From Nitrospirota bacterium (GTDB lineage Bacteria; Nitrospirota; JACRHL01): 64,000 nucleotides of DNA. Shown here piece by piece: positions 53,938-62,839 of this stretch; within the stretch, counting starts at the first letter, position 1; each line of letters starts with the position of its first letter. Under the pieces are notes generated by a model. That model saw nothing but the letters and a program-made list of their open reading frames with translations, did not search any database and was not told the DNA's origin. Both the position numbers and the translations under genes were made by a program. Location: positions 186,001 through 250,000 of the forward strand of contig JACRHL010000005.1 of NCBI GenBank assembly GCA_016212085.1, read 5' to 3'.

Positions 53938-55455
53938 ATGCTGCTCAGCCGCATCAGGACGCTTCTCAAGCAGTCGTCGATCTATTCCGTAAGCTGGCTC
54001 GCCACCAGCCTGACCGGCGTGCTGCTGTTGCCCGTCTACACGGCCTACATGACGCCCGCGGACTACGGCATCGTGCAGATCCTCGAGTACACGGCGCGGG
54101 TGCTGCTGATCGCCGTGGTGGCGGGCCAGGTGCCGGCCATCTACCGCTTCTACAACGAGCGCGAGAGCGACGCCGAGCGGCGCCAGGTGGTGGCCACCGG
54201 CTTCACCTACGTGGCGGGGGTGAGCGCGCTGGCATTGCTGGCCATCTACCCCTTCAACGGCCCCCTGAGCGGACTGTTGCTGGGGGAGGGGGCCGACCCG
54301 GTGTTCCTGCGGCTGGCCATCGCCGTGCTGTTCTGCGACATCCTCATCCTGGTGCCCACCGCCTATTTCACGGTGGCGCAGCGGCCGCTGACCTACGTGG
54401 CCTACAGCCTCGGCCGCCTGGCCGTGGGGGTGGCCGCCAACCTGGTTTTCATCGTGGGCATGAAGCTGGGCGCCCTGGGCATGCTGCTGGGCAACCTGAC
54501 CTCGTCGCTCACCTTCGCGGTGGTCATGTCGGCGCACATGATCGCCCGCAACGGGCTGCCGGGCCGGCGCGACCTGCTCATGCCCATGCTGCGCTTCGGG
54601 CTGCCCATGGTGCCGGCGCTCATGGCATCGGCCCTGATGCAGAACGCCGACCGTTACTTCCTGCGCGCCTTCGCGGGGCTGGACCAGGTGGGCATCTATT
54701 CGCTGGGCTACAAGTTCCCGTTCTTCCTGGCGTCGCTCGTCATCAGCTCGTTCGGCATGGTGTGGTCCAGCCACATGCTGTACAGCATCGCCAAGGACCC
54801 GGCCGCCAAGTGGCAGTTCGCGCGCATCGCCACCTATTTCTTCACCGGCTTCACGTTCCTCATGTACTGTCTGGCCCTGTCCGCCTCGACGGTGATCCAC
54901 GTCATGGCCGACGCGGCCTACTGGGAGGCGATCCAGGTGATTCCGGTGGTGTGCCTGGGCATGTGCTTCTACGCCCTGCACAGCTTCGCGACGGTGGGGG
55001 CGTACATCACGAAGCGCACCCTGCGGGTGCCCGCCAGCTACCTGGTGGCGCTGGCGGTGAACCTGGGCCTCAACTACCTGGTGGTGCCGGTGTACGGCTA
55101 TCTGGGGGCGGCATGGGTGGCGGCGGCCACGTACCTGGTGTTCTGCGTCGTGGGTTACCTGGTGTGCAACCCCATCTACCCCATCGCCTTCGAGTTCCGC
55201 CGCCTGGGCCACGTGCTGGCCCTGGCCCTGGGCCTGTATGCCCTGTTCCACCTGGTGCCGGCCATGCCCGGAGCGTGGGACCTGGTGCGCCAGTCCGGCT
55301 TCGCACTGCTGTTCCCCGTGGCCCTGTTCGCCACCGGCTTCTTGAACCGCAACGAGGTGGCGGTGGCCAACGCGCTCATGACCCGCAGCCCCCTGCCGCC
55401 GGGAGTGGACACGCCTGTTGACGTGGGGGCGGCGCGCACCGATGAAGGGGCATGA
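53938..55455 (+). CDS. Polysaccharide flippase (Wzx/MATE-like oligosaccharide translocase)
   Basis: This 505-residue protein has 12-14 membrane helices, starting LLKQSSIYSVSWLATSLTGV, with MPMLRFGLPMVPALMASAL and NADRYFLRAFAGLDQVGIYS typical of the PST family. It moves lipid-linked repeat units across the inner membrane. ATG at 53938 lies just after a GGGGGA-containing Shine-Dalgarno. Confidence 0.9.
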   Translation: MLLSRIRTLLKQSSIYSVSWLATSLTGVLLLPVYTAYMTPADYGIVQILEYTARVLLIAVVAGQVPAIYRFYNERESDAERRQVVATGFTYVAGVSALALLAIYPFNGPLSGLLLGEGADPVFLRLAIAVLFCDILILVPTAYFTVAQRPLTYVAYSLGRLAVGVAANLVFIVGMKLGALGMLLGNLTSSLTFAVVMSAHMIARNGLPGRRDLLMPMLRFGLPMVPALMASALMQNADRYFLRAFAGLDQVGIYSLGYKFPFFLASLVISSFGMVWSSHMLYSIAKDPAAKWQFARIATYFFTGFTFLMYCLALSASTVIHVMADAAYWEAIQVIPVVCLGMCFYALHSFATVGAYITKRTLRVPASYLVALAVNLGLNYLVVPVYGYLGAAWVAAATYLVFCVVGYLVCNPIYPIAFEFRRLGHVLALALGLYALFHLVPAMPGAWDLVRQSGFALLFPVALFATGFLNRNEVAVANALMTRSPLPPGVDTPVDVGAARTDEGA

Positions 55456-55508
55456 CGATCGTTCGCGGCCGGCCCCGTGCGGGCGCGGCACCTAGGGGAA
55501 GGAGAGGC

Positions 55509-56642
55509 ATGGCGGCAGGCAGTCTGCACGTGGTTCAATTCGGTTCCGGCAACGTGCTGTACGGGGCGGAGCGCTGGATACTGGCGCTCATCCGCTACCT
55601 GGACCCGGAGCGGGTGCGCACCACCGTGGTCACCATCAAGGACACGCCGGACTGCCCCACCGCGCTGGTGGACGAGGCGCGCCGGCGCGGCTTTGCCGCC
55701 CACGCCATCCGGGCGCCGGGGCGCCTCAGCCTGTCCGGCGTGCGCGCCTTCGCCGATTTCTGCCGCGAGCAGCGGGTGGACATCGTCCACTCCCACGGCT
55801 ACAAGCCCGACCTGTACGCCCTGCTGGGCCGGAAGCGCGGCGGCTACCGCCTGCTGGCCACCCCCCACGGCTGGGGGCACGACCGCACCCCGTGGGAGGT
55901 GCTCTACGAGACCGTCGACCGGCTGGTGTTCCCGTTCTGCGACGGGGTGGCCCCCCTGTCGGACGACCTGCTCGCCTCGGTCTGGAGATTCCCCTTCCTG
56001 CATCCGGTCACGCGCCTGATCGTGAACGGCACCGACACGGGCGAGGTGGAGGAGGCGCCCCCGTCGCCCCTGCCCGACGGCTGCCGGGAGGATGCCTTCG
56101 TGGTCGGCTATGTGGGCCAGCTCATCCAGCGCAAGGGCATCGACACGCTGCTTTCCGCCCTGGCCACCCTGCCGCCGGACGGCTGGCACTGCCTGATCGC
56201 CGGCGACGGCCCGGAGCGGCAGCGGCTGGCGGCGCGGGCGGCGGCGCTGGGGCTGGCGGAGAAGGTCTCCTTGTTGGGGTTCCGCGCCGACCGCCTGGGG
56301 CTCATGAAGCGCATGGGGCTGTTTGTGTTGCCCTCCGCCAAGGAGGGCATCCCGCGCGTGATGATGGAGGCCATGGCCGGCGCCGTGCCGTGCGCGGGGA
56401 GCAACATCCCCGGCATCCGCGACCTGGTGCGGCCCGGCCGCACCGGCTGGCTGTTCCCCCACGGCGATGCCACCGCCCTGGCGGAGGTGATCCGGGCGGC
56501 CATGGCCGATCCGGCCCGCGCCCGCACCGTGGCCGAGGCGGGGCGGCAGCGGGTGCTCGAGCATTTCTCCGCCCGGCGCATGGCGCGGGAGTATGAGGCG
56601 CTGTACGCGGAGCTGATGGCGTCCGGCGGCGGGGCGGGTTAA
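55509..56642 (+). CDS. Glycosyltransferase, GT4 family
   Basis: The 377-residue GT-B enzyme has an N-terminus LHVVQFGSGNVLYGAERWIL, then VHSHGYKPDLYALLGRKRGG and the donor site VGYVGQLIQRKGIDTLL and EGIPRVMMEAMAGAVPC. The start is ATG at 55509 because AAGGAGAGG sits just upstream; a longer frame from 55452 has no such signal. Confidence 0.9.
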   Translation: MAAGSLHVVQFGSGNVLYGAERWILALIRYLDPERVRTTVVTIKDTPDCPTALVDEARRRGFAAHAIRAPGRLSLSGVRAFADFCREQRVDIVHSHGYKPDLYALLGRKRGGYRLLATPHGWGHDRTPWEVLYETVDRLVFPFCDGVAPLSDDLLASVWRFPFLHPVTRLIVNGTDTGEVEEAPPSPLPDGCREDAFVVGYVGQLIQRKGIDTLLSALATLPPDGWHCLIAGDGPERQRLAARAAALGLAEKVSLLGFRADRLGLMKRMGLFVLPSAKEGIPRVMMEAMAGAVPCAGSNIPGIRDLVRPGRTGWLFPHGDATALAEVIRAAMADPARARTVAEAGRQRVLEHFSARRMAREYEALYAELMASGGGAG

Positions 56643-56646
56643 GGCG

Positions 56647-57810
56647 GTGCGCGGCTTCGTGGTGTTTTCCGACAACTGGGGGGCGCACCCGTCCAGCTGC
56701 CAGCACCTGTTCCGGCGCATCGTGGCCGGTCACCCGGTGATCTGGGTGAACACGGTGATGCGCTGGCCGCGCCTGAGCGCCGCCGATCTGGCCAAGGTGG
56801 CCGGCAAGCTGCGCGGGTGGCTGGCGCCCGCGCGGGCCCCCGCCGCGGGCCCCGCGCCGCTGGTGCTGAACCCGGTCCTGTGGCCCGGCTGGGGGCTGGC
56901 CCCGGAACGGCGCCTCAACGCCCGCCGCATCGCCGGGGCCCTGGCGGCGCCCATGGCTGGGCGGGACGTGGAGCGCTGGGTGCTGCTGACCACCATCCCG
57001 GTGGTGGCCGACGTGTTCGACGCCTTTCCCGCCGCCGCCAAGGTCTACTACTGCGTGGACGAGTATGCCGAGTGGCCCGGCCACGGCAAGGACGTGATGA
57101 CGGCCCAGGAGGCGCGCCTGCTGGAACGGGTGGACCTGGTGGTGGCCACCTCGCGCCACCTGCAACGGCGCAAGGCGCGCCCCGGCCGCGCCACGGAGCT
57201 GCTCACCCACGGAGTGGACGTGGCGCACTTCGCCGGCGGCCACGGCGGCAAGGCGCGGCTGGCGAAAATGGGCGTCGACCCGGCGCGGCGGGTGGTGGGC
57301 TTCTTCGGCCTGCTCGACGAGCGCATCGACCCGGACCTGGTGATCGCCGTGGCCCGCGCCCGGCCCGACGACGTGTTCCTGTTCGTTGGCCCGCGCGCGG
57401 CGGACATGGGGCGGCTGGAGGCGGCGCCCAACGTGCGCCTGCTGCCGCCGGTGCCCTATGCGGAGCTGCCGTGCCTGGCCAGCGGGTTCGACGTGGCCTG
57501 GCTGCCGTACCGCATCAACGCCCTGACCGTGAACATCCATCCGCTGAAGCTCAAGGAATACCTGGCGCTGGGCTGCCCGGTGCTGTCCACCCCGCTGCCG
57601 GAGGTGGCGGACCTGGCCGGCCACGTGACCGTGGCCGCGGGCGCCGATGCCTGCGCCGCCGCCCTGGCCGCCTGGGCACAGGCGCCGCCCTCGCCGTCCG
57701 AGGCCACCCGCGCCTTCGTGCGCTCCCAAAGCTGGGAGGCCAAGGCGGCCCAGCTGCTCGCCTGGATCGACGCCCTGGACGCGGCGCCCGCCGGTGAGGG
57801 GGCGCGGTGA
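56647..57810 (+). CDS. Glycosyltransferase, GT-B fold (TuaH-like)
   Basis: The 387-residue protein has an N-terminal VVFSDNWGAHPSSCQHLFRR, a central VYYCVDEYAEWPGHG and VVATSRHLQRRKA, and a C-terminal NALTVNIHPLKLKEYLALG block that matches transferases of the TuaH type. It has a GTG start at 56647. The acceptor is unknown. The next gene overlaps its stop by 4 bp. Confidence 0.83.
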   Translation: MRGFVVFSDNWGAHPSSCQHLFRRIVAGHPVIWVNTVMRWPRLSAADLAKVAGKLRGWLAPARAPAAGPAPLVLNPVLWPGWGLAPERRLNARRIAGALAAPMAGRDVERWVLLTTIPVVADVFDAFPAAAKVYYCVDEYAEWPGHGKDVMTAQEARLLERVDLVVATSRHLQRRKARPGRATELLTHGVDVAHFAGGHGGKARLAKMGVDPARRVVGFFGLLDERIDPDLVIAVARARPDDVFLFVGPRAADMGRLEAAPNVRLLPPVPYAELPCLASGFDVAWLPYRINALTVNIHPLKLKEYLALGCPVLSTPLPEVADLAGHVTVAAGADACAAALAAWAQAPPSPSEATRAFVRSQSWEAKAAQLLAWIDALDAAPAGEGAR

Positions 57811-60317
57811 TCCGCATCGCCGTCCACGGTGCCGGCGGCGGCCCGCGCCCGCTCACCTTTGGCGTGCCCCTGGCGCGCGGGGTGCTGGCCGACCCCGCCG
57901 CGCTGGCGCTGACACAGGGCGGCCGGGCGCTGCCGGTGCAGGGCGCCGCCACCGCCACCTGGCCGGACGGCAGCGTCAAGTGGCTGCTGGTGGACACGGT
58001 GGTGGACGGGGCGGAGGAACTGGCGTTGACCCCCGGTGGCGTGCCCGGCCGGCACGATGCCCTGGCGACCGTGGCGGCGGACGGCTGGCGCGCCGACGCC
58101 GGGGTGGCCGCGTTGGCGACGGGGCCGCAAGGGGCCCTGCTTGAACTGCGGGCGCAAACCCCCGGCGCGGCTCCGGTCTCCGCCTGCCTGCGCCTGCTGG
58201 ACGGCAACGGCATGGAGCGGGCGGCGCTGGTGGAACGCATCGAGGCGGAGGCCGGTGGCCCGGTGCGCGCCACCGTGTGCCTGCGCGGCGGCTTCTTTGG
58301 CACGCCGTTGCGCTTCGTGTGCCGGGTGGACGCCTTTGCCGGGCTGGCGGCGGCGCGCGTCACCGTCACCCTGCACAACCCGCGGGCCGCCGTGCATGCG
58401 GGGGGCCTGTGGGACCTGGGCGATCCCGGCTCCGTGCCGTTCCGCCGCCTGGCGTGGGACGTGGCGGCGCCACCAGCCGCCGAACCCCATTGGCGGCTGG
58501 TGGCGGACGGGGAAACCCGCTCCGGCCTGGTGGCCATCCACCAGGCCTCCAGTGGCGGCGCCCATTGGGACAGCCTGAACCACGTGGACCGGGATGGCCG
58601 GGTGACCTTGCCGTTCAAGGGCTACCGGGTGACCGGCCCGGACGGCCAGGTGGCCGCCGGGGGGCGTTGCCAGCCGGCCCTGGAATCGGGCGGCGCGGCC
58701 CTGGTCCTGGAGCGCTTCTGGCAGAACTTTCCCAAGCGCCTCGCCGCCACGGCGGAGGGCCTGTCGCTGGAGCTGTTCCCGGACCAGTCTCCCCCCCACG
58801 AGTTGCAGGGCGGCGAGCGCAAGACGCACACCCTGTGGCTGGCCGTGGGCCCGGATGCCCTGGAGCGGGCGGCCACGCTGGCCGAGCCGCGCCTGGCCTT
58901 GGCGGACCCGGCGGCGGTCCAGGCGGGCGGCGCCATTCCGCTGTTCACGGCACGGGACGCATCCCCGGACCCCGCCTACGAAACGTTGATCGAACCGGCC
59001 GTGCGCGGCGCGCGCCCCCTCGTGGCCAGGCGCGAGATCCCGGACGAATACGGCTGGCGCCACTTCGGCGACCTGTACGCGGACCACGAGGAGTTGCACT
59101 ATCAGGGGGCCCAGCCGCTGGTCTCCCACTACAACAACCAGTACGACTGCGTGCACGGCCTGCTGATCCAGTGCCTGCGGAGTGGCGATCCGGCCTGGGC
59201 GGAGCCGGCCCTGGACCTGGCCCGCCACGTGACGGACATCGACATCTACCACACCCAGGCGGACCGCTCCGCCTACAACGGCGGCCTGTTCTGGCACACG
59301 GACCACTATGAGCACGCGGGCAACGCCACCCACCGCACCTACTCCCGCCGCTCCCTGCGCGGCCGCCCGGCGGGCCGGTACGGCGGCGGCCCCGCCAACG
59401 AGCACTGCTACACCTCGGGCCTGCTGCTTTTCCACCACCTGACCGGCGACCCCCACGCGCGGGAGGCGGTGCTGACCCTGGCGGACTGGGTGATCGCCAT
59501 GGATGACGGCACCCGCACCGTGCTGGGATGGGTGGACGGCGGCCCCACCGGCCACGCCAGCCGCACCTGCGAGGCGGAGTTCCACGGCCCCGGACGCGGC
59601 GCGGGCAACGCGGTGAACGCCCTGCTCGACGCCGCCACCCTGAGCGCCGACCCGCGCTATCGGGAGAAGGCCGAGGAACTGCTCCGCCGCACCATCCACC
59701 CGGCGGACGACCCGGACGCCCTGCGCCTGGACCAGCCGGAACTGCGCTGGTCCTACACGGTCCATCTACAGGCGCTGGGCCGCTATCTGCTGTGGAAGGA
59801 GGAGCGCGGCCAGCTCGACGCCGCCCACGATCACGCGCGGCGCTGCCTGCTCGCCTACGCCCGCTGGATGGCGGAACGCGAGGCGCCCTGGCTGGAACGG
59901 CCGGACAAGCTGGAGTTCCCCACCGAGACCTGGGCCGCCCAGGAGATCCGCAAGGCCTGCGTGCTGGACCTGGCGGCGCGCTACGCGGACGGTGCGGAGC
60001 GGGAGCGCTTGCGGGCGCGGGCGGCATTCTTCCGCGAGCGCTCGCTTTCCGGGTTGGCGGGCTTCCCCACGGCGGACGCCACCCGGCCCATCGCCATCCT
60101 GCTGTCCTGCGGCTGGCAGCACGCCTGGTTCAGCGCCCACCCGGACGAGGCGGGGCCGGTGGCGGCGGGGGACTTCGACCCCGGCCCGCCGGCCGCCTTC
60201 GTGTCGCAGAAGCGGCGCGTGCTGGGGTGGCTGCGCTCGCCGTTGGGGTGGCCACGGCTGGCCCTGGGGCTGCTGCGCAACGCGCCCGCCCGGTTGCGGA
60301 GGCGGCCATGCGGGTGA
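57807..60317 (+). CDS. PcRGLX/YetA-like exo-rhamnogalacturonan-lyase-family protein
   Basis: The 836-residue product lies inside the glycosyltransferase run. Its N-terminal domain (PLTFGVPLARGVL, ATATWPDGSVKWLLVD) matches the RIFT-barrel start of PcRGLX/YetA-like lyases. The central part is beta-rich and the last 400 or so residues are helical, with the conserved VSHYNNQYDCVHGLLIQ and RKACVLDLAARYADG, fitting an alpha/alpha toroid. No signal peptide is visible, so it appears cytoplasmic. A role in trimming the polysaccharide or its lipid-linked intermediates is inference. GTG at 57807 overlaps the previous gene. Confidence 0.75.
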   Translation: MIRIAVHGAGGGPRPLTFGVPLARGVLADPAALALTQGGRALPVQGAATATWPDGSVKWLLVDTVVDGAEELALTPGGVPGRHDALATVAADGWRADAGVAALATGPQGALLELRAQTPGAAPVSACLRLLDGNGMERAALVERIEAEAGGPVRATVCLRGGFFGTPLRFVCRVDAFAGLAAARVTVTLHNPRAAVHAGGLWDLGDPGSVPFRRLAWDVAAPPAAEPHWRLVADGETRSGLVAIHQASSGGAHWDSLNHVDRDGRVTLPFKGYRVTGPDGQVAAGGRCQPALESGGAALVLERFWQNFPKRLAATAEGLSLELFPDQSPPHELQGGERKTHTLWLAVGPDALERAATLAEPRLALADPAAVQAGGAIPLFTARDASPDPAYETLIEPAVRGARPLVARREIPDEYGWRHFGDLYADHEELHYQGAQPLVSHYNNQYDCVHGLLIQCLRSGDPAWAEPALDLARHVTDIDIYHTQADRSAYNGGLFWHTDHYEHAGNATHRTYSRRSLRGRPAGRYGGGPANEHCYTSGLLLFHHLTGDPHAREAVLTLADWVIAMDDGTRTVLGWVDGGPTGHASRTCEAEFHGPGRGAGNAVNALLDAATLSADPRYREKAEELLRRTIHPADDPDALRLDQPELRWSYTVHLQALGRYLLWKEERGQLDAAHDHARRCLLAYARWMAEREAPWLERPDKLEFPTETWAAQEIRKACVLDLAARYADGAERERLRARAAFFRERSLSGLAGFPTADATRPIAILLSCGWQHAWFSAHPDEAGPVAAGDFDPGPPAAFVSQKRRVLGWLRSPLGWPRLALGLLRNAPARLRRRPCG

Positions 60318-61432
60318 TGTTCCTGGTGCACGGCCTGCCCGTGGGCGGCACCGAGCGGGTGGTGGTGGACCTGTGTCATTGGCTGCGCGGCCACGGGGTG
60401 GACCTGTTCGTCGCCTGCCTGGACGAGCTGGGGGCGTTCGGCATGGCGCTGGCGGCGGAGGGGGTGGATTGCCACCAGCTGAACCGCCGCCCCGGCCTGG
60501 ACCTGGGCCTGCCCGGCCGCATCGCCCGCCTGGCCCGGCGCGAGGAGGCCAGCCTGATCCACGCCCACCAGTACACGCCGTTCTTTTACGCGGCCCTGGC
60601 CCGGCGCCGCGCGGGGATCCCCCTGCTGTTCACGGAGCACGGCCGCTTCTACCCCGATCCCCCCAGTTGGAAGCGGCGCCTGTTCAACCGCACCGTGGGG
60701 CGCCGGGTGGACCACGTCACCGCCGTGTCGGGCCAGGTGCGGGACGCCCTGGTGGATGTGGAGGGCATGGCCGGCAATGCCATAGAGGTGCTCTATAACG
60801 GCGTCGACCTGTCCCGCTTCGGCGCGCCGCCGGGCGCCCGCGCGCGGCTGGCGGTGGAATGGGGCGTGCCGCCGGACGCCACGGTGGTGGGCACCGTGGC
60901 GCGCCTCAATACCATCAAGAACCAGGCCCTGCTGCTGGCCGCCTTCGCCCGCGTGGCGGCGGCGCTGCCAGACGCGCACCTGCTGGTGGTGGGCGACGGG
61001 CCGGAGTTCGGCCGCCTGACGCAACAGGCGGAAAAACTGGGCATCGCCGACCGCGCGCATTTCGTGGGGGAGCGGGCGGACGTGCCGTTCTGGCTGGCCT
61101 GCATGGACGTGTTCGCCCTGTCGTCCCTGAGCGAGGGCATGCCCATGACGCTGCTGGAGGCCATGGCCGCGCGGGTGCCCATCGTCAGCACCGCCGTGGG
61201 CGGCATCGGCGAGATGCTGGAGGACGGCGCCGAGGCCCTGCTGGTGGCAAGCGGCGACACGGACGCCCTGGCGAACGCCCTGCTCGCCCTGTGTGCCGAT
61301 CCGGCCCGGCGCGGCGCCCTGACCGCCGCCGCCCACGACCGGGTGGCGCGTGCCTTCTCCCTGGACGTGATCGGCGGCCGCTACCTGGAAATTTACCGTG
61401 GCCTCTGCCGTTCCGGGTCCAAAAAACGGTAG
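60308..61432 (+). CDS. Glycosyltransferase, GT4 family
   Basis: The 374-residue GT-B enzyme has an N-terminus MFLVHGLPVGGTERVVVDLC, then IHAHQYTPFFYAALA, VLYNGVDLSRFGA, VGTVARLNTIKNQALLL, and the donor block SEGMPMTLLEAMAARVPIV. It overlaps the lyase-like gene by 10 bp. Confidence 0.9.
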   Translation: MRVMFLVHGLPVGGTERVVVDLCHWLRGHGVDLFVACLDELGAFGMALAAEGVDCHQLNRRPGLDLGLPGRIARLARREEASLIHAHQYTPFFYAALARRRAGIPLLFTEHGRFYPDPPSWKRRLFNRTVGRRVDHVTAVSGQVRDALVDVEGMAGNAIEVLYNGVDLSRFGAPPGARARLAVEWGVPPDATVVGTVARLNTIKNQALLLAAFARVAAALPDAHLLVVGDGPEFGRLTQQAEKLGIADRAHFVGERADVPFWLACMDVFALSSLSEGMPMTLLEAMAARVPIVSTAVGGIGEMLEDGAEALLVASGDTDALANALLALCADPARRGALTAAAHDRVARAFSLDVIGGRYLEIYRGLCRSGSKKR

Positions 61433-61442
61433 CTTAGGGAGC

Positions 61443-62039
61443 ATGAAGGCGCTGCTCAAACCCCTCCTGGAGGCCCTGGCCTGGCTGCTGGCGGCGCCCG
61501 TCGCCTACCCGGTGCGCTGGGCGGCCCCGTGGGACGCGGCTCATGCCCTGTTCGCCATGGGCTCCCAGTGCATGAGCCTGCTGCCCGGCCCGCCGGGGGT
61601 ATATGTGCGCCGCGCCTACTACCGGGTCACCCTGGGGCTTTCCAGCCGCGGCTTCGTGGTGGAGTTTGGCACCCTGTTCGCCCAGCGCGGCATCCACATC
61701 GGCCACAACGCCTACATCGGCCCCCACTGCAACGTGGGCCTGAGCGTGATCGGCGACGACGTGCTGCTGGGCAGCGGCGTGCACGTGGTGAGCGGCACCC
61801 GCGTGCATTTTTTTGACCGCACCGACGTGCCCATCCGCGAGCAGGGCGGCGAGCTGGTGCCGGTGGTCATCGGCCGCGACTCGTGGGTGGGCAACGGCGC
61901 CGTGGTCATGGCCGACGTGGGGGAGGGCAGCGTGATCGGCGCCGGCGCGGTGGTCAACAAGCCGGTGGACGCCTACACGGTGGCGGTGGGCAACCCGGCC
62001 AAGGCGGTGCGGCGGCGCGGGCACTCCGGCGGCGACTGA
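61443..62039 (+). CDS. Hexapeptide-repeat acyltransferase (left-handed beta-helix)
   Basis: The 198-residue protein has an amphipathic N-terminal part, then hexapeptide turns such as IHIGHNAYIGPHCNVGLSVI and VIGRDSWVGNGAVVMADV. The pattern matches WcaF/Maa-type O-acetyltransferases that decorate capsular sugars. ATG 61443 has AGGGAG just upstream. It ends the plus-strand exopolysaccharide run, 19 bp from the convergent methyltransferase. Confidence 0.87.
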   Translation: MKALLKPLLEALAWLLAAPVAYPVRWAAPWDAAHALFAMGSQCMSLLPGPPGVYVRRAYYRVTLGLSSRGFVVEFGTLFAQRGIHIGHNAYIGPHCNVGLSVIGDDVLLGSGVHVVSGTRVHFFDRTDVPIREQGGELVPVVIGRDSWVGNGAVVMADVGEGSVIGAGAVVNKPVDAYTVAVGNPAKAVRRRGHSGGD

Positions 62040-62058
62040 GCGCCGCCGGCGAACGGCG

Positions 62059-62832
62059 TCAGCCTTCGCGGACGAACCAGAAGCAGCCGCAGCCGAAGGA
62101 TTGCGCGGCGGTCTGCTCCGCCGTGGCGCCGACGATCAGGTCGCCATCCTCGGGCCGGTCGGGGATGAGCGCGTACTCCATCAGCCTGAACCCGTCGAAA
62201 CAGCCGACAACCTGATCGTAGCCGTAGATGCGGTGGGCGTTGAACTGGATGCGCGGCCGTCCCACCGGCACCACGAACAGCAGCGACCCCCCCGGCCGGA
62301 CCACGCGCTTCAGCTCCGCGATGGCCTTCAGGTCGCCGTCCGCGTCCACCGCGTCGCCATAGCGGCCCAGGCCCACGTGCTCCACCACGTGCATGCAGCT
62401 CAGGGACGGAAGCTCCCCGTCGGCGAACGGCAGGCGGGTCAGGTCGGCATGGGCCGAGGACAGGCCGGGCAGCGTCATCCGCGCCGGCCGGTAATCGAAA
62501 AAGCGCACCGGCACGAACGCGGATACCAGGGTGCAGAAGTGCAGCGACGACGAGATGTCCACGTGAAACGGGGGGGCAAGCCGTGCCAGCACCCGCGCCG
62601 CCCAGGCCGGGTGGAGGATGTAGTGGCGGTCGAAGCCGGTTTCGGCGGTGGCGTCGGTCAGGCACGGGTAGCGATCGGCCCACGCCATCGGCAGGCGTGC
62701 GCCGGCGCCGTCGGCCAGGCGTCGGAAGACGTGGAAATCGGAACGAAAACGCATGCGCGCCCGCACCCGGCCGGAAAGCCGGTCCAGGGTGCGGCGCCAG
62801 CCGCGCCGGCGCCGTTTGGGTGTCTCCGCCAA
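62059..62832 (-). CDS. DUF268-like methyltransferase-fold protein
   Basis: The 257-residue product has HVDISSSLHFCTLVSAFVPV, HADLTRLPFADGELPSLSC, MHVVEHVGLGRYGD and VVRPGGSLLFVVPVG, the pattern of DUF268 proteins with a methyltransferase-like fold. The N-terminus is Arg-rich. The start is TTG at 62832 after GAAGAAAAA; a later ATG at Met27 is possible. It lies 7 bp after the propeller gene and shares its strand. It is possibly a sugar-modifying enzyme. Confidence 0.72.
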   Translation of the reverse strand: MAETPKRRRRGWRRTLDRLSGRVRARMRFRSDFHVFRRLADGAGARLPMAWADRYPCLTDATAETGFDRHYILHPAWAARVLARLAPPFHVDISSSLHFCTLVSAFVPVRFFDYRPARMTLPGLSSAHADLTRLPFADGELPSLSCMHVVEHVGLGRYGDAVDADGDLKAIAELKRVVRPGGSLLFVVPVGRPRIQFNAHRIYGYDQVVGCFDGFRLMEYALIPDRPEDGDLIVGATAEQTAAQSFGCGCFWFVREG

Positions 62833-62839
62833 TTTTTCT

